A DNA stretch of 13,375 nt, from assembly GCA_937892155.1 (NCBI GenBank), contig CALAUG010000009.1:1-13375 (forward strand), in the 5' to 3' direction. A program made the position numbers and the translations under genes. This document shows positions 1-7,379 of the stretch, one piece after another (the first letter of the stretch is position 1; each line of letters begins with the position of its first letter). The stretch comes from an uncultured Bacteroidales bacterium. GTDB lineage: Bacteria > Bacteroidota > Bacteroidia > Bacteroidales > UBA1715. The notes under the pieces are model-generated. The model ran no database searches. It saw only the letters and a list, made by a program, of their open reading frames with translations, and had not been told where the DNA came from.

Positions 1-769
1 AGGAATTTGCCGAAGCATTTGTTGGCATTGAAAATACTGCCTCGCTGATTTCTGGTTCCACTACAACTTCGTCTTTTGCCAACTCTGTTGATTCGGCAGA
101 GATACAATTTACATGCTTAAAGTTGCCCCATACAGGATGAATATCGTATGCCTCGAAATTATCGCACGGAATTGTTAAATACCCATTGTAATTGCTGAAT
201 GATGAGACATCCACATCTGGTGGATTAACCGCATAACAAGTTACTCTTGAAAGTGCAGAACAATCTAAAAACGCATTTTCGCCAATTGAAGTTACATTTT
301 CGCCAATAACCACGTTCTTCAAACCACTGCAACCATAGAAAGCTTCCTCTCCAATCCATTCAACACTGTTCGGAATTGTTACCGATGTCAAGCCACTGCA
401 ACCATGGAATGCCCCATATCCAATGCTCGTGACGCTGTTAGGTATTGTTACTGATGTCAAGCCACTGCACCGCCAGAATGCATTTTCTCCAATGCTCGTG
501 ACGCTGTTAGGTATTGTTACCGATGTCAAGCCACTGCAATCATAGAATGCACGACCTCCAATGCTCGTGACACTATATGTTTTACCATCATACGTTACCG
601 ATGAAGGTATTGTAATTGAACTTACATAAGAATCTTGCCCATCAGTAACACTAACGGATGAGTTAAGCTCTTCATCAATATCATAATAAATTCCATCAAC
701 TACAAAATCGTATGCCCACACGCTACTTGCTACAAATAGGGTGAGAAAAAATGTAAATAATTTTTTCAT
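1..769 (-). CDS. BspA-like secreted leucine-rich-repeat protein (5' part, open at left edge)
   Basis: This reads as 256 codons from ATG at 769 with no stop before the edge, so the C-terminus is missing. The start is followed by a clear Sec signal peptide (MKKLFTFFLTLFVASSVWA, likely cleaved after Ala19). Residues about 48-170 hold five 23-residue repeats of the LRR_5/BspA type, with the pattern CSGLTSVTIPNSVTSIG..AF. A segment at about 171-217 (two cysteines, NPP, TIPCDNFEAY, VWGNF) resembles the capping region that follows such repeats in Bacteroidales proteins. Family knowledge: these are exported or cell-surface proteins, often implicated in adhesion or host binding, usually with a C-terminal sorting domain, which would lie off the window. 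It starts 8 bp after the 67-residue gene on the same strand, so the two may be cotranscribed. Class is secure; ligand and exact role are unknown. Confidence 0.88.
   Translation of the reverse strand, partial: MKKLFTFFLTLFVASSVWAYDFVVDGIYYDIDEELNSSVSVTDGQDSYVSSITIPSSVTYDGKTYSVTSIGGRAFYDCSGLTSVTIPNSVTSIGENAFWRCSGLTSVTIPNSVTSIGYGAFHGCSGLTSVTIPNSVEWIGEEAFYGCSGLKNVVIGENVTSIGENAFLDCSALSRVTCYAVNPPDVDVSSFSNYNGYLTIPCDNFEAYDIHPVWGNFKHVNCISAESTELAKDEVVVEPEISEAVFSMPTNASANS
282..626 (-). repeat. 69-bp tandem repeats encoding leucine-rich repeats
   Basis: Five in-phase 69-bp units start at plus-strand positions 282, 351, 420, 489 and 558, each beginning with a form of CCAAT. The units at 420 and 489 are nearly identical over most of their length (for example CCAATGCTCGTGACGCTG in both), the one at 558 shares the first ~14 bases before diverging, and those at 351 and 282 are more degenerate. 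Each unit encodes one 23-residue leucine-rich repeat. The DNA-level identity of the central units suggests recent duplication and makes copy-number change by recombination, or short-read collapse, plausible. Confidence 0.85.
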
Positions 770-777
770 AAAAATTA

Positions 778-981
778 CTAATGATTTTGTACTTCTTGTG
801 TATTTAAATATGGGATTAAAATGTACAATATATAACTTGCTTTTTTCAATGAATTGACAACTTGCATTTGTACTTCATACGATTGATCTTTGGGGGTTAA
901 GTTCATAGTACCTACTAATGCCATGATTTCATCTAATTTTTCATAAACTGTTTCTAAAGTTTTTACATCTGTTTTATTCAT
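778..981 (-). CDS. Small hypothetical protein, 67 residues
   Basis: I do not recognise this protein. It is acidic and probably helical at the N-terminus (KTLETVYEKLDEIMALVG). A polar loop follows (NLTPKDQSYEV). Then comes a second helix ending in the hydrophobic stretch ASYILYILIPYL (about residues 48-59), which could be amphipathic or membrane-associated, although it is short for a full membrane span. There is no signal peptide. The ATG at 981 has an AT-rich leader without a Shine-Dalgarno sequence, as at the other Bacteroidales-type genes here. It lies 8 bp upstream of the leucine-rich-repeat gene on the same strand, which suggests cotranscription. Support for being real: protein-like composition and tight spacing. 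Against: short and without recognisable homologs. Confidence 0.5.
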   Translation of the reverse strand: MNKTDVKTLETVYEKLDEIMALVGTMNLTPKDQSYEVQMQVVNSLKKASYILYILIPYLNTQEVQNH

Positions 982-1011
982 ACTATTAATAATTTAAAGT
1001 TTCATTTTATG

Positions 1012-1058
1012 GCGGGAGGCATGAGGCTGTCTATATGACATAGCCTCATGGTAGTCGC
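1012..1058. repeat. GC-rich imperfect hairpin upstream of the 67-residue gene
   Basis: CATGAGGCT (1020-1028) pairs perfectly with AGCCTCATG (1042-1050). The adjoining GTC/GAC pair closes a TATAT loop, with a two-base AT bulge. Outside an internal mismatch loop, GCGG (1012-1015) can pair with TCGC (1055-1058) by one wobble and three Watson-Crick pairs. On the minus strand it would lie in the leader of the 67-residue gene, ending about 30 bases before its start. No T-run follows on either strand, so it is not a typical intrinsic terminator. It is GC-rich against a very AT-rich background. Function unknown: leader structure, protein site or interspersed repeat are all possible. Confidence 0.5.
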
Positions 1059-1105
1059 ATAACTGTTGATATGTTAAAGAAACATTCTCTATTCACTTTT
1101 TGAAT

Positions 1106-1236
1106 CATAATGTCACCAATCTTTTCCTCCCAGATATGCAACGTTTGATGCCATCATGTTTAATATTTTTTTCATAACGCCAATTATTTTTATTTTCATA
1201 ATTTGTATTACGAAAGAAAAAATTGGTGGCATTATG
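1106..1236. repeat. Inverted repeat with 21-bp arms around 89 bp
   Basis: The left arm (1106-1126, CATAATGTCACCAATCTTTT plus C) matches the reverse complement of the right arm (1216-1236) at 19 of 21 positions. A looser direct copy of the arm start, CATAACGCCA, occurs at 1173-1182. The layout could be a miniature inverted-repeat element or a set of protein-binding sites. I see no target-site duplication in the bases flanking the arms and no transposase. Confidence 0.45.
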
Positions 1237-1352
1237 TCCAAAACAGTTGAAATAGAAGAAATTATTCCACAATACAACCACTTTTATGTATTACAAATAT
1301 ATCGTTCTACTCTATTAAATGTTAGATTTTTGTGTTATGAAAAAATTCACAA

Positions 1353-1377
1353 AACTGTTATGAATTTCATGACAGTT
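1353..1377. repeat. 25-bp near-perfect palindrome over the 3' end of the HTH gene
   Basis: AACTGTTATGAA and TTCATGACAGTT form 12-base arms with one mismatched pair around a single central T. It covers the stop codon of the HTH regulator gene (TGA at 1369-1367). Possible readings are a weak terminator of that gene (on the minus strand a short loop followed by TTTTG) or an operator. The T-run is poor, so I do not call it a terminator. Confidence 0.4.
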
Positions 1378-1600
1378 CTTTAGCTATCTCGTTGGCTATA
1401 TATTGAAAGAAGTTTATGTTTAAAACTTTCGAAATACGCACAAGTAATTCAATATCAACATATTTCTTTTTGTAAATCAAATATATGTTGGTTCGGCTAC
1501 AACAAAGCTGCTCCGAAAACCATGTAACCGACCGTCCTTGTTGTTTGAGGGTTGCTTGTATAAGTTTTCCTACGTGTATGTTTGGCTGCTGAGTATCCAT
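1367..1600 (-). CDS. Small XRE-like helix-turn-helix DNA-binding protein (77 residues)
   Basis: The protein starts MDTQQPNIHVGKLIQATLKQ and matches a Bacteroidetes-typical family of about 75-residue cro/C1-type regulators: PNIHVGKLI, then QGRSVTWFSEQL, then CCSRTNIYLIY, then ELLVRISKVLNINFF. The helix-turn-helix spans roughly residues 23-45, with the predicted recognition helix around SRTNIYLIYKK. It probably binds DNA as a dimer; its targets are unknown. I chose ATG at 1600 because the family begins with this PNIHxGKLI pattern. The frame stays open to an ATG at 1687, but those extra 29 residues look like leader sequence. It follows rlmB on the same strand but 330 bp away, so it likely has its own promoter. 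No partner toxin or phage gene is adjacent. Confidence 0.8.
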   Translation of the reverse strand: MDTQQPNIHVGKLIQATLKQQGRSVTWFSEQLCCSRTNIYLIYKKKYVDIELLVRISKVLNINFFQYIANEIAKELS

Positions 1601-1930
1601 AAAAAAGGCGTAAATCGTTTCGTTTTTGTCGTTTATTTGACACGGATAGCTCGGCAAAGCATATGAAACCAAATAAACACGGAACAATCCACGCCCGAGG
1701 ACGTGAACCCCCGCAACTTATTCTTGTTTCACTTTAAATTTGCCGATTTACCGTGTAAGAATATAGAAGCTAAAGTTCTGTATGTATGTTAATTATTTTC
1801 TGTTTTTGTTTCTATTTGTTTTTTCGTTTTGGTAAAGATAGGAAAAATCTTGTTGAATGTGAAATATTCAATGCACAATGAAAAAGTAATCAAGATTCAA
1901 AACTTACTGCTGGGAGCAGAGTACGGTCAA
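1601..1930. other. Intergenic region between rlmB and the HTH regulator
   Basis: About 330 bp without a supported gene. It holds a candidate Bacteroidetes -7 element for the HTH gene (1833-1840) and a short hairpin CTGCT-GGG-AGCAG (1907-1919) just after rlmB. That hairpin has only a weak T-rich tail on the minus strand and is a doubtful terminator. Otherwise the sequence is AT-rich and looks like leader or spacer. Confidence 0.5.
1833..1865 (-). promoter_or_regulatory. Possible Bacteroidetes-type promoter for the HTH regulator gene
   Basis: On the minus strand TATCTTTA (1840-1833) resembles the Bacteroidetes sigma-ABfr -7 element TAnnTTTG, differing at the last base. About 20 bp upstream is TTTC in place of the -33 TTTG. 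It points towards the HTH gene and would give a leader of roughly 220 nt. Both elements are imperfect in AT-rich sequence, so this is only a candidate. Confidence 0.25.
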
Positions 1931-2671
1931 TTATTTAACTGTATTTCTCTGTCTGCACACTTCGTAGATGCAGATTGCGCTTGCTGCCGAAACGTTAAGG
2001 GATGAAATTTCTCCCTGCATAGGTATTTTAATGTTTCCGTTGGCCAATTCAACAATTGATTGTTCAATGCCGTCTTCTTCGGCTCCCATAACTAAGGCTA
2101 TGGGTCCTGTTAAATCAGCATCATAACAATTCTGCGAGAATTTTTCTGCGGCGCAGATAACAGAAATACCGCATTCCTGCAAATAGGTAATGGTATATTT
2201 GAGCGACGTGACTTTGCAGATTGGGATTTTGAGTAGCGCACCGGCAGATGTTTTCACTGCGTCGGCTCCAATTTGGGCAGCGCCTTTTTGAGGAATCACT
2301 ATGGCATCTACTCCCATACATTCGCAGGTACGTGTAATTGCACCGAAATTTCTCACATCACATACCTGGTCAAGAATAACGATGAACGGATTTGACCCTT
2401 TTTCGAACAAATTAGGCACGATTTGTTCAATGTCTTGAAATTCTATAGGGGAGGTGAATGCAATGATTCCTTGATGTGCTTTTCGCGTAATTTTGTTAAG
2501 TTTTTCTATAGGAACACTTTTTATAGTAACATGCTGCTTTTTCGCAAGGAAAATAATCTCGCGAATTTGCTCGTTGTCGGACTGCTTTTTTATCAATATC
2601 TGGTCAATAGGTTTACAGTCCTGTAACGCTTCTAAAATAGCGTGAGTGCCATAAATAATGTCTTGTCCCAT
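1931..2671 (-). CDS. rlmB: TrmH/SpoU-family 23S rRNA (guanosine-2'-O)-methyltransferase RlmB
   Basis: This 246-residue protein has the full layout of RlmB-type SPOUT methyltransferases, which transfer a methyl group from S-adenosylmethionine to a ribose 2'-OH (Gm2251 of 23S rRNA in E. coli). An N-terminal SpoU substrate-binding domain (about 1-75; YGTHAILEAL, HQGIIAF) leads into the knotted catalytic domain. Motif 1 is DVRNFGAITRT with Asn108 and Arg114. Motif 2 is LVMGAEEDGI at 193-202. Motif 3 runs from IPMQG through SSLNVSAASA at about 216-232. Length is normal for the family. It starts 4 bp after the DUF3467 stop, so the two are almost certainly one transcript and possibly translationally coupled. 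The family is secure; the exact target nucleotide is inferred from E. coli. Confidence 0.9.
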   Translation of the reverse strand: MGQDIIYGTHAILEALQDCKPIDQILIKKQSDNEQIREIIFLAKKQHVTIKSVPIEKLNKITRKAHQGIIAFTSPIEFQDIEQIVPNLFEKGSNPFIVILDQVCDVRNFGAITRTCECMGVDAIVIPQKGAAQIGADAVKTSAGALLKIPICKVTSLKYTITYLQECGISVICAAEKFSQNCYDADLTGPIALVMGAEEDGIEQSIVELANGNIKIPMQGEISSLNVSAASAICIYEVCRQRNTVK

Positions 2672-2675
2672 ATTC

Positions 2676-2981
2676 TTACGCTTGAGCAGAGTTTTGACCT
2701 AAATTTGGAATAGAGAAACTATTGGAGTTTTTTATTGTTCCGTTGTTTTGCTCAAATTTATTGATGTTGTCTTGCAAAGCAGACAATAGTTTTTTTGCAT
2801 GTTCCGGTGTAAGGATAATACGTGACATAACTTTTGCCTTTGGCATTCCCGGCATCATACGCACAAAATCAAGAATAAATTCGCTGTTAGAGTGCGAGAT
2901 TATTGCTAAGTTTGAGTAGATGCCATCTGCAACTTCAGCAGAGAGATCTATGCTAATTTGTTGTTGGTTGTTGTTTTCCAT
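2676..2981 (-). CDS. DUF3467 family protein downstream of rpoC
   Basis: This 101-residue protein matches the DUF3467 family by its conserved core: ADGIYSNLAIISHSNSEFILDF, then a MMPGMPKAKV segment, then SRIILTPEHAKKLLSAL (about residues 18-70). The C-terminal ~30 residues are polar and probably disordered. Family members are very often encoded next to rpoC in Bacteroidetes, but I know of no demonstrated function; a role connected to transcription would be inference from position only. Here a strong terminator separates it from rpoC, with only about 18 bases between the T-run and the ATG. Expression therefore depends on readthrough or on a promoter inside or upstream of the terminator. It is followed after 4 bp by rlmB. 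Confidence 0.88.
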   Translation of the reverse strand: MENNNQQQISIDLSAEVADGIYSNLAIISHSNSEFILDFVRMMPGMPKAKVMSRIILTPEHAKKLLSALQDNINKFEQNNGTIKNSNSFSIPNLGQNSAQA

Positions 2982-2998
2982 AGTATTAATTTTTAGAT

Positions 2999-3035
2999 AA
3001 AAAAAGACAAAGGATTAACAAATCCTTTGTCTTTT
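2999..3035 (-). terminator. Intrinsic terminator after rpoC
   Basis: On the minus strand, AAAAGACAAAGGATT (3035-3021) pairs perfectly over 15 bp with AATCCTTTGTCTTTT (3016-3002) around a 4-base loop. It is followed by a run of T bases down to 2999. It begins about 22 bases after the rpoC stop codon. This is a textbook rho-independent terminator ending the rplA-rpoC operon, though the stem is AU-rich enough that some readthrough into DUF3467 is plausible. Confidence 0.88.
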
Positions 3036-3057
3036 GCTTATTCAAAAGAGAACCGCA

Positions 3058-6000
3058 TTATTCTCTGTTTTTCAAACTTGCGTATTCTTCAGCTGAGCCG
3101 ACGATAATATTGTCATATTCGTTCAAACCAGTTCCGGCAGGAATCTTATGACCGATGATTACGTTTTCTTTCAAACCTTCAAGTTCATCGACTTTTGCAT
3201 TGATAGCAGCTTCGTTAAGAACCTTTGTCGTTTCCTGGAATGAAGATGCCGAAATCCAACTACGAGTTTGAAGAGAAGCTCTCGTGATACCTTGAAGTAT
3301 TTGACTTGCAGTTGCAGGTCTTGCTTCACGTACTTCAACAAGTTTCTGGTCTTTACGTTTCAATTGAGAATTTACATCGCGCAATTGACGGACAGTAACA
3401 ATTTGTCCAGGTTTCAATTCATCTGAATCACCTGCATCAGTGACAACTTTCTTGTCATATATTCTGTCGTTTTCGTCCATAAAATCCCATCTGTCAACAA
3501 TTTCTCCTTCAAGGAATCTTGTATCGCCTTGATCTTCAATTTGGACTTTTCTCATCATTTGTCTTACGATAACTTCAAAGTGTTTATCATTGATTTTTAC
3601 ACCTTGTAAACGATAAACGGCTTGAACTTCGTTAACGATGTATTCTTGAACTGCTGTAGGACCTTTAATTGCTAAGATATCGGAAGGTGTAATTGAACCA
3701 TCGGATAAACTTGTACCAGCTTTTACATAGTCATTTTCTTGAACAAGAATTTGTTTAGAAAGTGGAATAAGATATTTCTTCTCTTCACCACTCTTAGCTG
3801 TTACAACGATTTCTCTATTACCTCTTTTTATCTTACCAAATGTTACCTCACCATCAATTTCCGAAACGATAGCAGGGTTAGAAGGGTTACGAGCTTCAAA
3901 TAATTCGGTTACACGTGGAAGACCACCGGTGATATCACCAGATTTTCCGATAGCACGTGGAATCTTAACCAAAATTTGACCAGCTTTTACCTTGTCACCT
4001 TCGTTAACTGTGATGTGGGCACCTACTGGCAAGTTGTAAGTATGAATTGCTTCTCCAGATTTGTTAAGAATCTTAATCATAGGACTCTTGGTTCTATCCT
4101 TCGATTCAATAATAACTTTTTCTTCGAAACCTGTTTGCTCATCGGCTTCAGCTTTGTAAGTAACATCTTTTACAACGTAATCAAATGCAATTTTACCAGC
4201 CGATTCTGAAATGATAGAAGCATTGTAAGGGTCCCAAGAACAAATCAACGTACCCTTTGTTACTTCGGTGTGGTTTTTAACCATCAACTTAGAACCGTAT
4301 GTAACGTTTTGAGTCGTTAAGATGCTTCCTGTATTTTTGTCAACAATTTTCAACTCTGCTTGACGTCCGATAACGATATCGCATTTTTCTCCGTTTTCGT
4401 CTTCTCCTTCGATAGTTCTTAACTCTTCTATCTCAACGATACCATCATATTTGGAAACAAATGATGATTCTGCTGCAATATTAGAAGCGGTACCACCGAC
4501 GTGGAATGTACGAAGTGTCAACTGTGTACCAGGTTCACCGATAGACTGTGCAGCGATAACACCGACAACTTCACCTTTTTGAACCATTCTTGCTGTTGCA
4601 AGATTTCGACCATAACATCTTGCACAAACACCTTTACGTGCTTCACAAGTCAATACGGAACGAATTTCTACGTGTTCTATTGGAGAATTTTCAATTTGTT
4701 GTGCAATTTCCTCAGTGATCTCTTCACCAGCTTTGATGATTAATTCACCAGTTTGTGGGTGATAGATATCGTGAACACAAGTTCTACCAAGGATTCTGTC
4801 GTACAAGCTTTCTACAATTTCGTCGTTATTCTTAACTGCTGTAGCATCCAAACCACGTAATGTACCACAATCTTCTTCAGTAATAATTACGTCGTGTGAA
4901 ACGTCTACCAAACGTCTTGTTAAGTAACCAGCATCAGCTGTCTTCAAAGCTGTATCGGCAAGACCTTTACGGGCACCGTGGGTAGAGATGAAGTATTCCA
5001 AGACAGACAAACCTTCTTTAAAGTTTGACAAAATTGGGTTTTCAATGATTTCGTTTCCTGTAGCACCAGATTTTTGAGGTTTAGCCATCAAACCACGCAT
5101 ACCGCAAAGCTGACGAATTTGTTCCTTAGAACCACGGGCTCCAGAATCCAACATCATGTACACAGAGTTAAATCCTTTCTGATCTGATTTCAAGCGATCC
5201 ATCACTTTATTTGTCAAATCAGCATTGGTATGTGTCCAAATATCAATAATCTGGTTGTAACGTTCGTTGTTAGTGATGAATCCCATGTTGTAGTTATTCA
5301 AAACTTCTTCAACGTCAGCGTATCCTTTGTCAACCAATGTTTTCTTATCATCAGGAATGACGACGTCGTCGAGTTTGAATGACAAACATCCTTCAAATGC
5401 CATTCTATAACCCATGTTCTTAACATCGTCAAGGAAGTCTGCTGTTTTTGGAGTTCCTGCAACTTGTAGAACATCAGTAATGATGTCACGTAAAGATTTC
5501 TTTGTCAATAATTGATTAATGAATCCTGCTTCTTCAGGTACAATTTCGTTGAAGATAATTCTACCGATAGTAGTGATAATCCATTTTTCCTTGTCTTTGT
5601 CGTCTTTGTAAAGTTTTTTCATTTCCTTTTCTTCAACGGCAAATCTCCACAATTTTCTAGGAACTCTTACAATTGCGTGTAAGTCAGCTCTTTTTTCATT
5701 GTAAGCGATAATTGCTTCTTCAGGAGAGTAGAAATAGAATCCTTCACCTTTCGCACCAATCATTGGTTTGGTAATGTAATACAAACCAAGAACCATATCT
5801 TGAGAAGGCACTTTGATAGGTGCTCCATTGGCAGGGTTCAAAATGTTGTGTGACGACAACATTAAGATTTGAGCTTCAAGTACTGCAGCATTTCCAAGAG
5901 GCAAGTGTACAGCCATCTGGTCACCATCGAAGTCGGCGTTGAATGCCGTACAAGCAAGTGGATGAAGTTGAATAGCTTTACCTTCAATCATTTTAGGTTG

Positions 6001-7344
6001 GAATGCCTGGATACCAAGACGGTGCAATGTCGGAGCACGGTTCAGTAGAACTGGGTGACCTTTCATCACATTTTCCAGAATATCCCAAATAACTGCATCT
6101 TTTCTATCTACTATTTTCTTTGCTGATTTTACAGTCTTTACAATACCTCTTTCAATCAATTTTCTGATAATGAATGGTTTGTAAAGTTCTGCAGCCATGT
6201 CTTTTGGAATACCGCATTCGTGTAGTTTCAATGTAGGTCCAACGACAATAACGGAACGAGCAGAGTAGTCAACACGCTTACCAAGTAAGTTTTGACGGAA
6301 ACGTCCTTGTTTACCTTTCAAGCTGTCGCTTAATGATTTCAAAGAACGGTTTGCATCAGTTTTGGCCGCATTTGTTTTTCTTGAATTGTCAAATAATGAG
6401 TCAACAGCTTCTTGTAACATACGTTTTTCGTTACGCAGTATTACCTCAGGAGCATTGATTTCTATTAAACGTTTCAAACGGTTGTTTCTAATGATAACAC
6501 GTCTGTACAAGTCATTTAAGTCAGATGTAGCAAAACGTCCACCGTCAAGTGGTACAAGAGGACGCAATTCTGGTGGAGTTACAGGGATACATTTCAAAAT
6601 CATCCACTCTGGTTTGTTTTTACCTTGTGATTCTCTGAATGCTTCTATAACTTGTAAACGTTTTAGAGCTTCGTTCTTTCTTTGTTGCGAAGTCTCTTTT
6701 CCTGCTATATCTCTTAATTGATAGGATAATTCATCAAGATTTAAGCGTTTCAATAGTTCTTCCAAAGCTTCTGCACCCATCATTGCGATGAATTTATTTG
6801 GATCGCTATTGTCTAGTTTGTCATTTTCTTTTGGAAGAGTTTCTAGAATGTCTAAATATTCTTCTTCAGTAAGAAAATCTAAATCGCTTACGCCGTCTTC
6901 AGCTTTACAACCAGCTTGTACGACGATATATCTTTCATAGTAGATTACTTGATCCAATTTTTTAGTTGGAATACCAAGTAAATAACCTATCTTGTTTGGT
7001 AGAGAACGGAAATACCAAATATGAGCAACTGGAACTATTAAATTTATATGTCCGCTTCTTTCACGACGAACTTTTTTCTCGGTAACTTCAACACCGCAGT
7101 GGTCACAAATAATACCTTTATAACGTATTCTTTTGTATTTACCACAATGGCATTCGTAATCTTTTACAGGACCGAATATTCGTTCGCAGAATAAGCCATC
7201 ACGTTCTGGTTTATACGTTCTATAGTTAATAGTTTCAGGTTTTAAAACTTCTCCGCTTGAACGATCCAAAATATCTTCTGGAGACGCTAAACTGATACTA
7301 ATCTTTGAAAAAGTTTTTCCTTTTTGTTCTTTTCTAAAAGCCAT
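3058..7344 (-). CDS. rpoC: DNA-directed RNA polymerase beta' subunit
   Basis: This is a full-length, 1428-residue beta' subunit, the usual Bacteroidetes length. It forms the catalytic centre of RNA polymerase with beta. Visible landmarks in order: N-terminal zinc site Cys65, Cys67, Cys80, Cys83 (YECHCGKY ... CDHCG); the metal-binding loop NADFDGDQ with catalytic Asp471, Asp473 and Asp475; the bridge-helix and trigger-loop region around GLADTALKTADAGYLTRRLV; and the second zinc site Cys826 with Cys900, Cys907 and Cys910 (CEARKGVCARC). After these come GEPGTQLTLRTFHVGG and the C-terminal SASSFQETTKVL assembly region. Start ATG at 7344 (MAFRKEQKGK) agrees with the family. It lies 35 bp after rpoB with no terminator between, so the two are cotranscribed, and an intrinsic terminator follows. 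No truncation or frameshift is seen. Confidence 0.98.
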   Translation of the reverse strand: MAFRKEQKGKTFSKISISLASPEDILDRSSGEVLKPETINYRTYKPERDGLFCERIFGPVKDYECHCGKYKRIRYKGIICDHCGVEVTEKKVRRERSGHINLIVPVAHIWYFRSLPNKIGYLLGIPTKKLDQVIYYERYIVVQAGCKAEDGVSDLDFLTEEEYLDILETLPKENDKLDNSDPNKFIAMMGAEALEELLKRLNLDELSYQLRDIAGKETSQQRKNEALKRLQVIEAFRESQGKNKPEWMILKCIPVTPPELRPLVPLDGGRFATSDLNDLYRRVIIRNNRLKRLIEINAPEVILRNEKRMLQEAVDSLFDNSRKTNAAKTDANRSLKSLSDSLKGKQGRFRQNLLGKRVDYSARSVIVVGPTLKLHECGIPKDMAAELYKPFIIRKLIERGIVKTVKSAKKIVDRKDAVIWDILENVMKGHPVLLNRAPTLHRLGIQAFQPKMIEGKAIQLHPLACTAFNADFDGDQMAVHLPLGNAAVLEAQILMLSSHNILNPANGAPIKVPSQDMVLGLYYITKPMIGAKGEGFYFYSPEEAIIAYNEKRADLHAIVRVPRKLWRFAVEEKEMKKLYKDDKDKEKWIITTIGRIIFNEIVPEEAGFINQLLTKKSLRDIITDVLQVAGTPKTADFLDDVKNMGYRMAFEGCLSFKLDDVVIPDDKKTLVDKGYADVEEVLNNYNMGFITNNERYNQIIDIWTHTNADLTNKVMDRLKSDQKGFNSVYMMLDSGARGSKEQIRQLCGMRGLMAKPQKSGATGNEIIENPILSNFKEGLSVLEYFISTHGARKGLADTALKTADAGYLTRRLVDVSHDVIITEEDCGTLRGLDATAVKNNDEIVESLYDRILGRTCVHDIYHPQTGELIIKAGEEITEEIAQQIENSPIEHVEIRSVLTCEARKGVCARCYGRNLATARMVQKGEVVGVIAAQSIGEPGTQLTLRTFHVGGTASNIAAESSFVSKYDGIVEIEELRTIEGEDENGEKCDIVIGRQAELKIVDKNTGSILTTQNVTYGSKLMVKNHTEVTKGTLICSWDPYNASIISESAGKIAFDYVVKDVTYKAEADEQTGFEEKVIIESKDRTKSPMIKILNKSGEAIHTYNLPVGAHITVNEGDKVKAGQILVKIPRAIGKSGDITGGLPRVTELFEARNPSNPAIVSEIDGEVTFGKIKRGNREIVVTAKSGEEKKYLIPLSKQILVQENDYVKAGTSLSDGSITPSDILAIKGPTAVQEYIVNEVQAVYRLQGVKINDKHFEVIVRQMMRKVQIEDQGDTRFLEGEIVDRWDFMDENDRIYDKKVVTDAGDSDELKPGQIVTVRQLRDVNSQLKRKDQKLVEVREARPATASQILQGITRASLQTRSWISASSFQETTKVLNEAAINAKVDELEGLKENVIIGHKIPAGTGLNEYDNIIVGSAEEYASLKNRE

Positions 7345-7379
7345 TTTATATGAACTTTAAAAGTTTATTTTTCCGTTGC

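Larger units (their letters stand above)
982..1366. other. Intergenic region of about 385 bp rich in inverted repeats, no confident gene
   Basis: This lies between the 67-residue gene and the HTH regulator. It contains a GC-rich imperfect hairpin (1012-1058), a pair of 21-bp inverted repeats (1106-1126 and 1216-1236), and the start of a 25-bp palindrome (1353-1377). A 75-codon reading frame on the plus strand (1156-1383) is not convincing as a gene: very AT-rich, unrecognised, and converging on the regulator with a 17-bp overlap. I see no tRNA and no transposase remnant. Confidence 0.5.

Noticed and set aside
1156..1383. 75-codon plus-strand frame with a hydrophobic N-terminus
   Set aside because: Very AT-rich, unrecognised, runs through an inverted-repeat arm and overlaps the 3' end of the HTH gene; most likely chance. 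A 49-codon version from 1234 is equally unsupported.
1601..1687. 29-residue N-terminal extension of the HTH regulator
   Set aside because: The family starts at MDTQQPNIHVGKLI; the extension has no HTH-like features and looks like translated leader.
1690..1725. T-arm-like sequence on the minus strand (GGGGGTTCACGTCCTCG) suggesting a tRNA remnant
   Set aside because: The stem pairs poorly, the T-loop lacks the conserved A, and no acceptor, D or anticodon arms are found at proper spacing.
1907..1919. CTGCT-GGG-AGCAG hairpin as terminator of rlmB
   Set aside because: The stem is only 5 bp and the downstream T-run on the minus strand is weak and interrupted.
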